From: Corticium candelabrum
Lineage: Eukaryota; Porifera; Homoscleromorpha; Homosclerophorida; Plakinidae
DNA: 64,000 bases
Direction: 5' to 3'
Assembly (NCBI RefSeq): GCF_963422355.1
Contig: NC_085096.1
Location: 5,554,555 to 5,618,554, forward strand
Below are positions 28,679-44,100 of the stretch, in pieces. Made by a program: the position numbers and the translations under genes. Within the stretch, counting starts at the first letter, position 1, and the number at the start of each line of letters is the position of its first letter. The notes below the pieces were generated by a model. It did not search any database. It saw only the letters and a program-made list of their open reading frames with translations, and was not told the DNA's origin.

Positions 28679-31600
28679 CAGACAGACAGACACACATACA
28701 AACAGACAGACAGACAGACACACACACAAAGAGACAGACAGACAGACAGACAGACAGGCAACCGAGTGTGGCACTGAGCTGATTGTCCATCACATTGAGC
28801 TACTCCTCCAGCACAATCCCGACTGGGTTGTATTAAAATCTGATGTCAGAAATGCATTCAATTCCATCAGCAGACAACAGATGTTGGAGCAAGTGGTCGG
28901 GTCATTTCCAGATATCTTGAATCATGTAGCTCAGATGTATGGGAGGATCAGCCCATTGGTATTCATGCAAGGTATCACTCCAGTTACAATCGAATCTGCA
29001 GAAGGGGTCCATCAAGGCGACCCGCTGGGGCCAGTTCTATTTGCCACTGCCATTCATTCTGTTCTAAAAGATCTTCAGGAGATGCATCCGAAGGTTCGTA
29101 TCTTGGCATACTTGGACGACGTCTTTGTACTGGGTCACCCTACGGATATTCAGTCTGCCTTTCAAGATCTGAAAAAGTCTTTTTTTGCCATCAACATGAT
29201 CATTGCAGATTCAAAGTGTGAGATCTACTGCCCTTCTACACGTGATCCTGTTGAAGGCTTTGACTGCATACCAGTCACTGATGATGGAGCCATCTTTCTT
29301 GGAGCACCCGTAGGCACACCTTCATTTGTTGCCTCCTCTTGCTCGAACATCGCAAAGTCAAAATTCTTACTGTGTAACGAACTTGTTCAATTGGGAGACA
29401 TACAGAGTGCCATGCTCTTGTTGAGAGGCTCTCACGTCCCTTGCCTGAATCACTTGGCACGCTTAGTTCGTCCTGAGTTGCTCACACAAGCAGCTTCAAT
29501 TCACGACTCTCAGACAAGAAAGACATTTTGCCATCTACTTGGGTTCAACGAGATTGAGGACATGCCTTGGCGCCAAGCTGTTTTGCCAATTAGACTTGGT
29601 GGCTTTGGCATGACTTCGTTGGCTTTTGTGTCGCAGCCTGCCTTTGTTGCATCCTGGGCTCACGCCATTGTGGAACTGCCTCTTCGTTTTCCAAGTCTCT
29701 TTCCAGCTGTTGACAGCCTAGTTAATTCAACTACTGGGGCTCTTAGTAACGCCCTGACCCAATCTGTCCCTGATGGAAAGCATATTTCCGAATATCTGAC
29801 ATCTGCAGGCAAAGTTCAGCATCAGCTATCCATGTCATTTGCTCGCTGTGAGGCAGAAATCTTGTTCACAGATGCACCCACAGCCCGAGATGCAGCACGA
29901 CATCGATCTACAAAAGGAAAAGGAGCTGGTGCATGGCTGAACGCAATCCCGACTTCAGAAGTGCTCGCACTAAATTCTTACGAGTATCGTTTAGCGTCCT
30001 TGCTGAGGTTGGGCTTGCCCATTCCACTTTCTGACTGGATGACAACATGCAACTGTGGTGCCTCCCTGGACAGCAGTGGGTACCATCTGCTAACATGTAA
30101 AACCGGTGGAGGGCCAGTTTGGTCGCACGAATCGCTTGCATCAGTCTGGTCTGATTGCCTGCGGGAGCTGCACATCCATCATCGAAGGGAACCGAGGCAT
30201 CGGTATGCCAATTCCAATGACCGGCCAGACATTGTAGCCTTCGACTCAGACTCTGGGTGCAATGTGGATCTGGACATAGCTCTAGCACACCCATGGAGCT
30301 CGGACATCTTCCCTAGATCTTCGGAAACAGATGGCGCCGCTGCTGAGAGAAGAGAGGAGAGAAAAAAGTCAAAATACGAGAAGGAATGTCTACCAGGTGG
30401 AACTGCTGTCAGTCTCATTCCTCTGGTTATGGAGCATTTTGGACGCTGGGGTGTCATGGGAAGAAACTTCCTGCAGAAACTAGCAAAGAAATCATGTGAC
30501 GAAATTGGTAGACCAAACGCTGCAGAGTTCCTTGACTTTTGGCGAAAAAGATTCTCACTTCAGCTGCAAAAATGCAATGCCAAAGTCATACTGAGGAAGA
30601 TGGCAAGCTTGTCAAGTGACACAAGTAGCGCTAAGTACTCAACCCAGTTCTTTAGCCACTAGGCTGACCTGGGTTATCTTTTAAGTTAAGTTGTTACTGT
30701 TTTTAGTGCTTTTTCCTGTGTACTGTAGCACCTAAAACATTATGTCATTGCCTAGCACTCTTTGTATGATAGATGAATGTTTGAAAATATATGTGATTGA
30801 CAGACAGACAGACAGACACAGACACACACACACAGACACACACACACTACATTAAACAATGAAGAAAGCAATACAGTGCAAAGCCTCCATGTACTATATC
30901 TTTGCAGCTTGAATGAAGTCAAAGCCAAGTAGAAGAGTGTGAGAAAGAGACTGACATCCAGTCACGTACAGAGCCCAGACCACTAAAAGCTATACAAGCA
31001 CAACAAACAGAGTGGTTTGGGTGGAGGCATGTCTAGTTGAGAACCACATGATTACTGTAGTGGATTCACGACAATCTTGTTCTGCCTCAGTGCATTGCCT
31101 CAATCAGTGATCACGTGTTACATCTTTCCTTAGCAGGTCGCTTGGTCCTACCCATACATGTTATTATACCTAGCATTTCCACAGGTCGCTAATTAAAAGA
31201 TAACATAGCTGCCCTTATCTCAACTCCCAACTGTTTGATATCAATAAACTACTACGTGATTACATCAAATTATTGATGTAACAAACCAAGTAACCCAAAC
31301 TCTACCATACTAAATTGATCTGCTGTCTTCACAAATGTCCAAATTCATAACAATACTGACCAAAAGATTAACAAACACGCAACATACACAGAATGAATGA
31401 CATACACCAACTGATATAGACTTACAGTGTGTTCACTATTTAAACAATTTTACAAATGTACATTATCTTCAGCAACAATACAATCATGACTCTTACTGGC
31501 AGCAATGGTGGAATTGTCGATAGGAAAGGCAGTCCTCTTGATACTTAGAGATTCACTAAGCAGTGCTTCACCTTTGTCAGGACTGCCTTTCCTGACCATA

Positions 31601-33056
31601 CACTCGCCCAACTCATGTAAAGCTGCAAAGAATACAAACCCAACATGTCAGTCACACTGTACAACATTTGCACACAATACTGTTACTCAATATTTGTAAA
31701 CAATTACAACAAACAATAATAAATAAACATTACTTTTACACACACATACACAAATGTACACACCTTATAACTTAATTAAATATTTAACATCTCATACATA
31801 TAAATATGTATATATGATGAGACAAACTAGAAATAGTCATACCAACAAACAAGTTATTTAAAAGAACTGGAAACGTCTAGCAAAGTGCAGTGCTACATCT
31901 AAGCTGTTTGAGTAAGGCACAACATCCTGCCTAACTTTCTAAAGACCTGTACACACTAGACACTGGATCAGGATCCAATCTGAATTCAATCGTGATCTGT
32001 TGCATCCACACATGATCCACTTTTGACTGATACAGACCAATAGCAATAAATACAGATCCGCATCTAGAGGTGGTTTTGATCCACATCAATCATCAATCCA
32101 GATCCGTTCAATTCAATTCTGTATTGCAAGTGAGCATTGACCTTCATGTACGTTAGTGTACAAGTCGTGTGCACCAAAGAGGCAACTGCTCTTGTGTCTA
32201 GTTGGGCCCAAGAAATGCAGAGCTAGTTGGACTTGATAAGTAGACGTTTGACATACACAAAACATCACGTCCACTATTTCTAATACATGTACACGTCATA
32301 CACAATAGGGTAGAGATAATGTTCCAAGACTACAGTGTGGACGCTTGCAATCTAGATCTGATTGCAATTGTCAGGATCTAGATTCTATACAAATTAGTTT
32401 CTGTACTAGTGTGGACATGAATTTAGTGTCCCTCCCCCACTATGATCACAACATGTCCCTTAAAAGTTTGTGAAAAATATACTAAAACTACACATAAACT
32501 AAGGAATAAATAAACATTACTAAATATGACAAACAACTGTTAATAGAATAGATAAATAGACAATTAGAGTAGAAAACTCTCAATCTAAAGTTACTGTAAA
32601 TTAATTAAATAAAGTACATGAAGAGCTAGAGACACAACAACACGACCGTCAATGACTCATCTCTTCCAGTCCTAGTCTCCCTTCACAGTCTGTTACACTT
32701 TCCCAACAAGTTCACTGCTCAACAGAGACTACAGACTAGACATAGTACATCTAAATAAAAACTCATTACAATAGACTGATAGACAGAAACCAGACAGACA
32801 GACAACTAACTGACAATGAGACAAAATGTTGGCAAACAATTTGTGGTAAACAGACAGACAACACAGAGACAGAAGACACACATGCAGACAAACAACCAGA
32901 CAGATACACAAGCAAACAGTTGGTTTATTCATCCTTACTCTAGGGTGCATCTATGACCCCTCCCAATACAGTCTACAGTAGGCAGACAGACAGACAGACA
33001 AACAATCAGACAGACAAACAGAAGACAGACAGACAGACAGACAGACAGACTGACAA

Positions 33057-33096
<40 letters not shown>

Positions 33097-35103
33097 GCAA
33101 CAAGCAGACAGTCAGACAGATAAACAGACAACTAGTCAAAAAGAAAGACAGTAGACTAATACCCCATTTACACGAGCACGCATGGTGAGCCAAGCCTCAC
33201 CAGCCCGGTATTCCAGCCCATGTTTACACAACACACTCAGTAGAAGGAAGCCAATGCGTGTCATTAACGTGCGTTGGTTACTTGAGCTTGACAAAAGACA
33301 ACTCGTGTTAGCTCACGTTTGCAATGGACACAAGCCAAGCTGCTCACATTTTTTCTCTACGGCTTTACAACAGTCATATAGAGAATGCGTAAGACACATA
33401 CGAGACATCGTACTATTTATACGAGACGTAGGTCTATCGCTAGTCGTACCAAATGAGCATGCACGGCTCGTTTTCCAGCAAGCTACGCGTTTTCACAATG
33501 TACTTGACACAAGCCAGCCCACACTGGACTGGCCAGTAATACTGAGCCTAGCTAGCATGGCTCGGCCCGCGTTTACACAAAGCCGAGCCAGCAAGGGCTT
33601 GCCCACTTACGAGTGCTCGCGTAAATGAGGAATAAGAAGCAGACCGTACCATATGCAAACAGAAAGCTACGCACACAGCTTGCCATGGACGCAAGCATGC
33701 AGGCAGACAGGCAGGCAGTTGAGCAACCAGGCAAATGAACGAGCAAATCAGCTGACATGCAGGCACTCAAAAACACAGCTATGCAAACAGGCAGGGAGAC
33801 AAGCAAGAAAGCAAGACGACAGGCACGGAAGCAGCTATGTAGCCAGGTAGACACTCCAACAAACAGGCAACAGGCAGGCAGGCGAGTCAACAAGCAAGTG
33901 GGCAGGAACGCAGTCAAGCGAGTAGGCATACATACAGGTCAGAAGGAAGGTCAGTATATGAGCAAGCAATGAGACATACAAGTACAAAGAATATACAGAC
34001 ACCACAACACATGCATCCACACACAAACAAACAAACAAACAGACAAACAAATGTGTACACGGGTACATGCAGTGACCAAAGTAGAAACATGGCTGATTAC
34101 ATAAAAGAGAGGACATGAGTCAAGACCCCTTCAACAAGTCACTAGCCAAACAGACAGACACACAAACAGATAAACAAACAAACAGACAACACAAAAACAA
34201 ATACACCCAATGATTTTTAATAAAAATTTTACTAGCAAACAAATGTCATTTTGTTAACATCTAATGCTTACATCTACACAATGCAGGAATCCACACCATG
34301 AAACATAACACTACACATAAACTAAAGAATAAATAAACATTACTAAATATGACAAACAACTGTTAATAGAATAGATAAATAGACAATTAGAGTAGAAAAC
34401 TCTCAATCTAAATTTACTGCAAACTAAAAAAAGAAACATGAATGTGCTGTGTAGTATCAATACATGCAACCACATTATACTTAACACAAACACACAATAC
34501 ATACTTCTATTGCTTAATTCATTACTAAACTAAGAAATAAAATTAAAAATTTAATTTATGGTAAGATAAAGCTCATAGTTACTCACTCGCTGCAGTAGAG
34601 TCTTTGTTGTTCAAAGTACGTTTCAGCATAAGGGCTTCTTTTAAAACCCTCAATGCATCTTCCAGCTTCCCTTGCTTACTCAGACATGCTCCAAGGTCAT
34701 GAAGAGCTAGAGACACAAAAACACGACCGTCAATGACTCATCTCTTCCAGTCCTAGTCTCCCTTCACAGTCTGTTACACTTTCCCAACAAGTTCACTGCT
34801 CAACAGAGACTACAGACTAGACATAGTACATCTAAATAAAAACTCATTATAATAGACTGATAGACAGAAACCAGACAGACAGACAACTAACTGACAATGA
34901 GACAAAATGTTGGCAAACAATTTGTGGTAAACAGACAGACAACACAGAGACAGAAGACACACATGCAGACAAACAACCAGACAGATACACAAGCAAACAG
35001 TTGGTTTATTCATCCTTACTCTAGGGTGCATCTATGACCCCTGCCAATACAGTCTACAGCAGGCAGACAGACAGACAGACAAACAATCAGACAGACAAAC
35101 AGA

Positions 35104-35144
<41 letters not shown>

Positions 35145-37186
35145 GGCAACAAGCAGACAGTCAGACAGATAAACAGACAACCAGTCAAAAAGAAAGACAG
35201 TAGACTAATACCCCATTTACACGAGCACGCATGGTGAGCCAAGCCTCACCAGCCCAGTATTCCAGCCCATGTTTACACAACACACTCAGTAGAAGGAAGC
35301 CAATGTGTGTCATTAACGTGCGTTGGTTACTTGAGCTTGACAAAAGACAACTCGTGTTAGCTCACGTTTGCAATGGACACAAGCCAAGCTGCTCACATTT
35401 TTTCTCTACGGCTTTACAACAGTCATATAGAGAATGCGTAGGACACATACGAGACGTCGTACTATTTATATGAGACGTAGGTCTATCGCTAGTCGTACCA
35501 AATGAGCATGCACGGCTCGTTTTCCAGCAAGTTACGCGTTTTCACAATGTACTTGACACGAGCCAGCCCACACTGGACTGGCCAGTAATACTGAGCCTAG
35601 CTAGCATGGCTCGGCCCGCGTTTACACGAAGCCGAGCCAGCAAGGGCTTGCCCACTTACAAGTGCTCGCGTAAATGAGGAATAAGAAGCAGGCCGGTACC
35701 ATATGCAAACAGAAAGCTAGGCACACAGCTTGCCATGGACGCAAGCGTGCAGGCACAGACAGGCAGGCAGTTGAGCAACCAGGCAAATGAACAAGCAAAT
35801 CAGCTGACATGCAGGCACTCAAAAACACGGCTATGCAAACAGGCAGGGAGACAAGCAAGAAAGCAAGACGACAGGCAAGTAGACAAGCAGACAAAAAGAC
35901 AGGCACGGGAGCAGCTATGTAGCCAGGTAAACACTCCAACAAACAGGCAACAGGCAGGCAGGCGAGTCAACAAGCAAGTGGGCAGGAAGGCAGTCAAGCG
36001 AGTAGGCATACATACAGGTCAGAAGGAAGGTCAGTATATGAGCAAGCAATGAGACATACAAGTACAAAGAATATACAGACACCACAACACATGCATACAC
36101 ATACAAACAAACAAACAAACAGACAAACAAATGTGTACACGTGTACATGCAGTGACCAAAGTAGAAACATGGCTCATTACATAAAAGAGAGGACACGAGT
36201 CAAGACCCCTTCAACAAGTCACTAGCCAAACAGACAGACACACAAACAGATAAACAAACAAACAGACAACACACAAAAACTAATACACCCAATGATTTTT
36301 AATAAAAATTTTACTAGCAAACAAATGTCATTTTGTTAACATCTAATGCTTACACCTACACAATGCAGGAATCCACACCATGAAACATAACACTACACAT
36401 AAACTAAAGAATAAATAAACATTACTAAATATGACAAACAACTGTTAATAGAATAGATAAATAGACAATTAGAGTAGAAAACTCTCAATCTAAATTTACT
36501 GTAAACTAAAAAAAGAAACATGAATGTGCTGTGTTAGTATCAATACATGCAACCACATTATACTTAACACAAACACACAATACATACTTCTATTGCTTAA
36601 TTCATTACTAAACTAAGAAATAAAATTAAAAATTAAATTTATGGTAAGATAAAGCTCATAGTTACTCACTCGCTGCAGTAGAGTCTTTGTTGTTCAAAGT
36701 ACGTTTCAGCTTAAGGGCTTCTTGTAAAATCCTCAATGCATCTTTCAGCTTCCCTTGCTTAATCAGACATACTCCAAGTTCATGAAGAGCTAGAGACACA
36801 AAAACACAACCGTCAATGACTCATCTCTTCCAGTCCTAGTCTCCCTTCACAGTCTGTTACACTTTCCCAACAAGTTCACTGCTCAACAGAGACTACAGAC
36901 TAGACATAGTACATCTAAATAAAAACTCATTATAATAGACTGATAGACAGAAACCAGACAGACAGACAACTAACTGACAATGAGACAAAATGTTGGCAAA
37001 CAATTTGTGGTAAACAGACAGACAACACAGAGACAGAAGACACACATGCAGACAAACAACCAGACAGATACACAAGCAAACAGTTGGTTTATTCATCCTT
37101 ACTCTAGAGTGCATCTATGACCCCTGCCAATACAGTCTACAGCAGGCAGACAGACAGACAGACAAACAATCAGACAGACAAACAGA

Positions 37187-37219
<33 letters not shown>

Positions 37220-39260
37220 GGCAACAAGCAGACAGTCAGACAGATAAACAGACAAACCAGTCAAAAAGAAAGACAGTAGACTAATACCCCATTTACACGA
37301 GCACGCATGGTGAGCCAAGCCTCACCAGCCCAGTATTCCAGCCCATGTTTACACAACACACTCAGTAGAAGGAAGCCAATGTGTGTCATTAACGTGCGTT
37401 GGTTACTTGAGCTTGACAAAAGACAACTCGTGTTAGCTCACGTTTGCAATGGACACAAGCCAAGCTGCTCACATTTTTTCTCTACGGCTTTACAACAGTC
37501 ATATAGAGAATGCGTAGGACACATACGAGACGTCGTACTATTTATACGAGACGTAGGTCTATCGCTGGTCGTACCAAATGAGCATGCACGGCTCGTTTTC
37601 CAGCAAGCTACGCGTTTTCACAATGTACTTGACACGAGCCAGCCCACACTGGACTGGCCAGTAATACTGAGAATAGCTAGCATGGCTCGGCCCGCGTTTA
37701 CACGAAGCCGAGCCAGCAAGGGCTTGCCCACTTACAAGTGCTCGCGTAAATGAGGAATAAGAAGCAGGCCGGTACCATATGCAAACAGAAAGCTACGCAC
37801 ACAGCTTGCCATGGACGCAAGCGTGCAGGCACAGACAGCCAGGCAGTTGAGCAACCAGGCAAATGAACGAGCAAATCAGCTGACATGCAGGCACTCAAAA
37901 ACACAGCTATGCAAACAGGCAGGGAGACAAGCAAGAAAGCAAGACGACAGGCAAGCAGACAAGCAGGCAAAAAGACAGGCACGGAAGCAGCTATGTAGCC
38001 AGGTAAACACTCCAACAAACAGGCAACAGGCAGGCAGGCGAGTCAACAAGCAAGTGGGCAGGAACGCAGTCAAGCGAGTAGGCATACACACAGGTCAGAA
38101 GGAAGGTGAGTATATGAGCAAGCAATGAGACATACAAGTACAAAGAATATACAGACACCACAACACATGCATACACACACAAACAAACAAACAAACAGAC
38201 AAACAAATGTGTACACGTGTACATGCAGTGACCAAAGTAGAAACATGGCTCATTACATAAAAGAGAGGACACTGGTCAAGACCCCTTCAACAAGTCACTA
38301 GCCAAACAGACAGACACACAAACAGATAAACAAACAAACAGACAACACACAAACAAATACACCCAATGATTTTTAATAAAAATTTTACTAGCAAACAAAT
38401 GTCATTTTGTTAACATCTAATGCTTACATCTACACAATGCAGGAATCCACACCATGAAACATAACACTACACATAAACTAAAGAATAAATAAACATTACT
38501 AAATATGACAAACAACTGTTAATAGAATAGATAAATAGACAATTAGAGTAGAAAACTCTCAATCTAAATTTACTGTAAACTAAAAAAAGAAACATGAATG
38601 TGCTGTGTTAGTATCAATACATGCAACCACATTATACTTAACACAAACACACAATACATACTTCTATTGCTTAATTCATTACTAAACTAAGAAATAAAAT
38701 TAAAAATTAAATTTATGGTAAGATAAAGCTCATAGCTACTCACTCGCTGCAGTAGAGTCTTTGTTGTTCAAAGTACGTTTCAGCATAAGGGCTTCTTTTA
38801 AAACACTCAATGCATCTTCCAGCTTCCCTTGCTTAATCAGACATGCTCCAAGGTCATGAAGAGCTAGAGACACAAAAACACGACCGTCAATGACTCATCT
38901 CTTCCAGTCCTAGTCTCCCTTCACAGTCTGTTACACTTTCCCAACAAGTTCACTGCTCAACAGAGACTACAGACTAGACATAGTACATCTAAATAAAAAC
39001 TCATTATAATAGACTGATAGACAGAAACCAGACAGACAGACAACTAACTGACAATGAGACAAAATGTTGGCAAACAATTTGTGGTAAACAGACAGACAAC
39101 ACAGAGACAGAAGACACACATGCAGACAAACAACCAGACAGATACACAAGCAAACAGTTGGTTTATTCATCCTTACTCTAGGGTGCATCTATGACCCCTG
39201 CCAATACAGTCTACAGCAGGCAGACAGACAGACAGACAAACAATCAGACAGACAAACAGA

Positions 39261-39293
<33 letters not shown>

Positions 39294-41084
39294 GGCAACA
39301 AGCAGACAGTCAGACAGATAAACAGACAACCAGTCAAAAAGAAAGACAGTAGACTAATACCCCATTTACACGAGCACGCATGGTGAGCCAAGCCTCACCA
39401 GCCCAGTATTCCAGCCCATGTTTACACAACACACTCAGTAGAAGGAAGCCAATGCGTGTCATTAACGTGCGTTGGTTACTTGAGCTTGACAAAAGACAAC
39501 TCGTGTTAGCTCACGTTTGCAATGGACACAAGCCAAGCTGCTCACATTTTTTCTCTACGGCTTTACAACAGTCATATAGAGAATGCGTAGGACACATACG
39601 AGACGTCGTACTATTTATACGAGACGTAGGTCTATCGCTAGTCGTACCAAATGAGCATGCACGGCTCGTTTTCCAGCAAGCTACGCGTTTTCACAATGTA
39701 CTTGACACAAGCCAGCCCACACTGGACTGGCCAGTAATACTGAGCCTAGCTAGCATGGCTCGGCCCGCGTTTACACGAAGCCGAGCCAGCAAGGGCTTGC
39801 CCACTTACAAGTGCTCGCGTAAATGAGGAATAAGAAGCAGGCCGGTACCATATGCAAACAGAAAGCTACGCACACAGCTTGCCATGGACGCAAGCATGCA
39901 GGCACAGACAGGCAGGCAGTTGAGCAACCAGGCAAATGAACGAGCAAATCAGCTGACATGCAGGCACTCAAAAACACAGCTATGCAAACAGGCAGGGAGA
40001 CAAGCAAGAAAGCAAGACGACAGGCAAGCTAACAAGCAGGCAAAAAGACAGGCACGGAAGCAGCTATGTAGCCAGGTAAACACTCCAACAAACAAGCAAC
40101 AGGCAGGCAGGCGAGTCAACAAGCAAGTGGGCAGGAAGGCAGTCAAGCGAGTAGGCATACATACAGGTCAGAAGGAAGGTGAGAATATGAGCAAGCAATG
40201 AGACATACAAGTACAAAGAATATACAGACACCACAACACATGCATACACACACAAACAAACAAACAAACAGACAAACAAATGTGTACACGTGTACATGCA
40301 GTGACCAAAGTAGAAACATGGCTCATTACATAAAAGAGAGGACACGGGTCAAGACCCCTTCAACAAGTCACTAGCCAAACAGACAGACACACAAACAGAT
40401 AAACAAACAAACAGACAACACACAAACAAATACACCCAATGATTTTTAATAAAAATTTTACTAGCAAACAAATACCATTTTGTTAACATCTAATGCTTAC
40501 ATCTACACAATGCAGGAATCCACACCATGAAACATAACACTACACATAAACTAAAGAATAAATAAACATTACTAAATATGACAAACAACTGTTAATAGAA
40601 TAGATAAATAGACAATTAGAGTAGAAAACTCTCAATCTAAATTTACTGTAAACTAAAAAAAGAAAGATGAATGTGCTGTGTTAGTATCAATGCATGCAAC
40701 CACATTATACTTAACACAAACACACAATACATACTTCTATTGCTTAATTCATTACTAAACTAAGAAATAAAAATAAAAATTAAATTTATGGTAAGATAAA
40801 GCTCATAGTTACTCACTCAGTGCGATATCTGCTTTGTTGTTCAAAGTACGTTTCAGCTCAAGGGCTTCTTGTAAAACCCTCAATGCATCTTCCAGCTTCC
40901 CTTGCTTACTCAGACATACTCCAAGTACATCAAGAGCTAGAGATACAAAAACACGACCGTCAATGACTCATCTCTTCCAGTCCTAGTCTCCCTTCACAGT
41001 CTGTTAGACTTTCCCAACAAGTTCACTGCTCAACAGAGACTACAGACTAGACATAGTACATCTAAATAAAAGCTCATTATCTAC

Positions 41085-41178
<94 letters not shown>

Positions 41179-44100
41179 GGCAAACAGACAGACAAGCACA
41201 CAGACAGATAAACATACAACCACACAAAAAGAAAGACAAGTAAAGACAAGGAGGCAAGCCAGCACACAGCCGGCCAAGGGCGTCACATGGGTCCCAAAAG
41301 TGGGGGGGCGCAAATTTGAAGCTGAGATATGTGACGTAATTCATGGCGTCATATATATTAAATTCTTTTTAATATCAACATTACAAAAAGTTTACTAACT
41401 ATTGTAGAGGAAGACGTCTGTCACAAAGAGCACCAAATTGTGAAACAAGATCATCAATATTACTCTCCAGTTCCTTAGCAATGTCGCATTCGAAGCACAT
41501 CAGAGCAAGGGACCGGAGGCGCTCGTCAGCCATCCTAGTTCGCAGCCATGATTTTAGTCGCCTTAGAGCAGAAAACGACCGCTCTGCAGTTGAAGATGTA
41601 GCAGGAATGCAGAGAAACAACTTGAACAGTTTGAAGACTTGGGGAAACAATTCTGTGCAACGGAGAGAAACAAACTGACGAGCAAGAGCACCTATGTTGC
41701 CGGTCTCCACAACGTCTTTAGAAAAGTGCAGTTTAGAATAATTGTAAAATACTCTTATTTCAGACGTGAACTGAGTGTTGTCAAAGTCACCTGTGTAAAA
41801 GTGTAATATCTCACTCACAAGCGACTGATCTGGCGCCGATAACGAGACTGACTCGGACAACAACTTCTCAATTCCACAGAACACACGGTAATCTTTGCTA
41901 CAAAAGCGTCGAGTTAGGTCTGATACCATGATATCCAATAATTCATAATATGCTTGTCGATAACGTTCTTTTGGTGACAGTGGCTGATATTGGGTCGTGC
42001 TTCGTTCGTCAATTCGGTGAGAAGGTCGACGAGCTCGAAGGAGAGCTGGTGGAGTCAGGTTTTTTGCTTTACTCTCTTTCTCCGATGACTGCCAGAAATT
42101 CTCAAAACTTTCATTTGTTCTGAAACTTTGTAGAGTAGCAATGACGCTATCAGCTGATCTTTTTGCTGCCTGAAGATCTACGTTCTCTCCCTGCAGGTAC
42201 TGGGATAGATGAGAGATTAATCCTAGTAGAGTGTCTAGAACGGACACATAGAAGAGAAAATTGAATGAAGATACAACAGTCAGTAAACAGTGAGCTTCAC
42301 TTCCGATCGCAGCATCGTCAGAGAGTTCGTCCAGAGCAATCAGAATTGATGCAAACTGTTGCCTAACAGTATGGACTGCTGCGTGCCTGGAACCCCACCT
42401 AGTATGACATGGTCGTTGGAGTACTGCTTGCGGGCCCTTTCCTTCGTTCTGTCTTCGTTGCACATCTTGAAACTTTTCATGTCTCTTGGCTGATCCTTCA
42501 AGTAAATTATAGAGACTGGAAACAGCACCTAGAACGTTTCGCACATCTGTAACGTTCTCGCAGCTGTTTTGAAGACTGAGGTTCAATCTGTGGGCATGGC
42601 AATGCACATATCCAGCTTTCTTCTCGACCTCCTGAAGCCTGGTAGCTAAACCTGAGTGCTTCCCGCACATGCTTGACGCTCCATCATAACACTGTGCCCG
42701 TACCATAGACATTGATAGGCCCGTCTCAAGCAAAACTTGCGTCAGTTGCTGAAACAGACTTTCTCCGTCAGTACCTTTTAAAGGCCAAAATCCAAGAAAC
42801 CTCTCCTCTACATTCAGGCTGTCTGTTACAAACCTTACATTGACAGACATTTGTTCTACCCTTGATATGTCTTGTGACTCGTCACATATTAGTCCAAAGA
42901 AGCCGCAGTGTTTGACAGCTGTCGTAATTCTCTTCTGAATGTTAGATGCAATGAGTTTCAACATGTCGTTTTGGCTTTTGGGGCTTACGTAGTGAAAGTT
43001 TCCTTCCAAATGGCGTTTTAAGTCAGGGCAGTACCGTGACAGATATTCAAGAAATTCCAGCAGATTTCCTCTGTTGTGAGAATCTTTAGATTCATCGTGG
43101 CCTCTCAATGGGATGTTTTGTCTTCCCATTAAAAAAATTACTTCAAAAATTTTACGTAAATTGCGTCTGTTCAGCTCTACTTGTGTCTGGTAGGCTGTAC
43201 TCAACTGTTGCATAACACTTCCTCTGGTTGCATCCTGCTGTTGGCTATTCTTCCACACTCCAACATTTGAAATATGACTCAAAGATTCCTCGTGACGCCT
43301 CATGTCAGCTACTGCTGACTTCCACTTCCTGAAACCTCTACTCACGAACGCTTGGTCTGGACAACCTTGTTTATCCAGGTTATGCTTTACTGTCAGCCGA
43401 CAAGGAAAGCAGAACGCGGAATCCGCTGCAGGGCTGTACTCAAGCCAGCAAAATTGTGTGTACCAGTGTGGTTGAAAGGACCTATTACAAGTGCCAGATT
43501 TCGTCTGAGGAAATTTCCCATGCGGCAGTTCTTTTGCACAAGGTTGATACGGGCCATTGGTCACAGAACAAGCAGTTGGACCTCGGCAAGGATCAAACGC
43601 ATGACACACAGAATCTTTCGGGCCAGATTCACTAGCAGTAGTACTAGTAGAGACAGTCACAGTCACGATAGAACTAGCTGTATCGTCGAACCTTGACGTA
43701 CAAAAAGATGACAAAGACTTGGAGTGAGACGACTCTGGCTGCAGGGAAGTTCTTGATCTAAAAAATTGGCGTGTTACTTTTCCATTTCAAATTCAACAAT
43801 CCGCGATACGTTGTTAGTGGACCTTAGAAAGGTGGTAAGGAGTTTCTGTCCTTTCCGCTTTGTGTTCTTGTCGCTGCTGAGGCTGACAGAGCTGCTGCTG
43901 TGACAGCTGTCTCCCGCTGACATTTTCCGTATCCGGGTGCTTTAGCCTCGATTTCCAGGCAGTCCTTCATAGCAGTACTACATCTATGCTGAATCAGCTA
44001 ATTTAGCTAAAGACAAGCTACACTTCTGTTTAATTAACGTTGAAAATAGAATTGAATCAAAATATAGCAAGCCGCGCCCTAAAAAAGTGGGGGGGCTAGC

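Noticed and set aside
29275-30457. Minus-strand frames of 60-130 residues across the retrotransposon
   Set aside because: They are shadows of the well-supported plus-strand reverse transcriptase frame.
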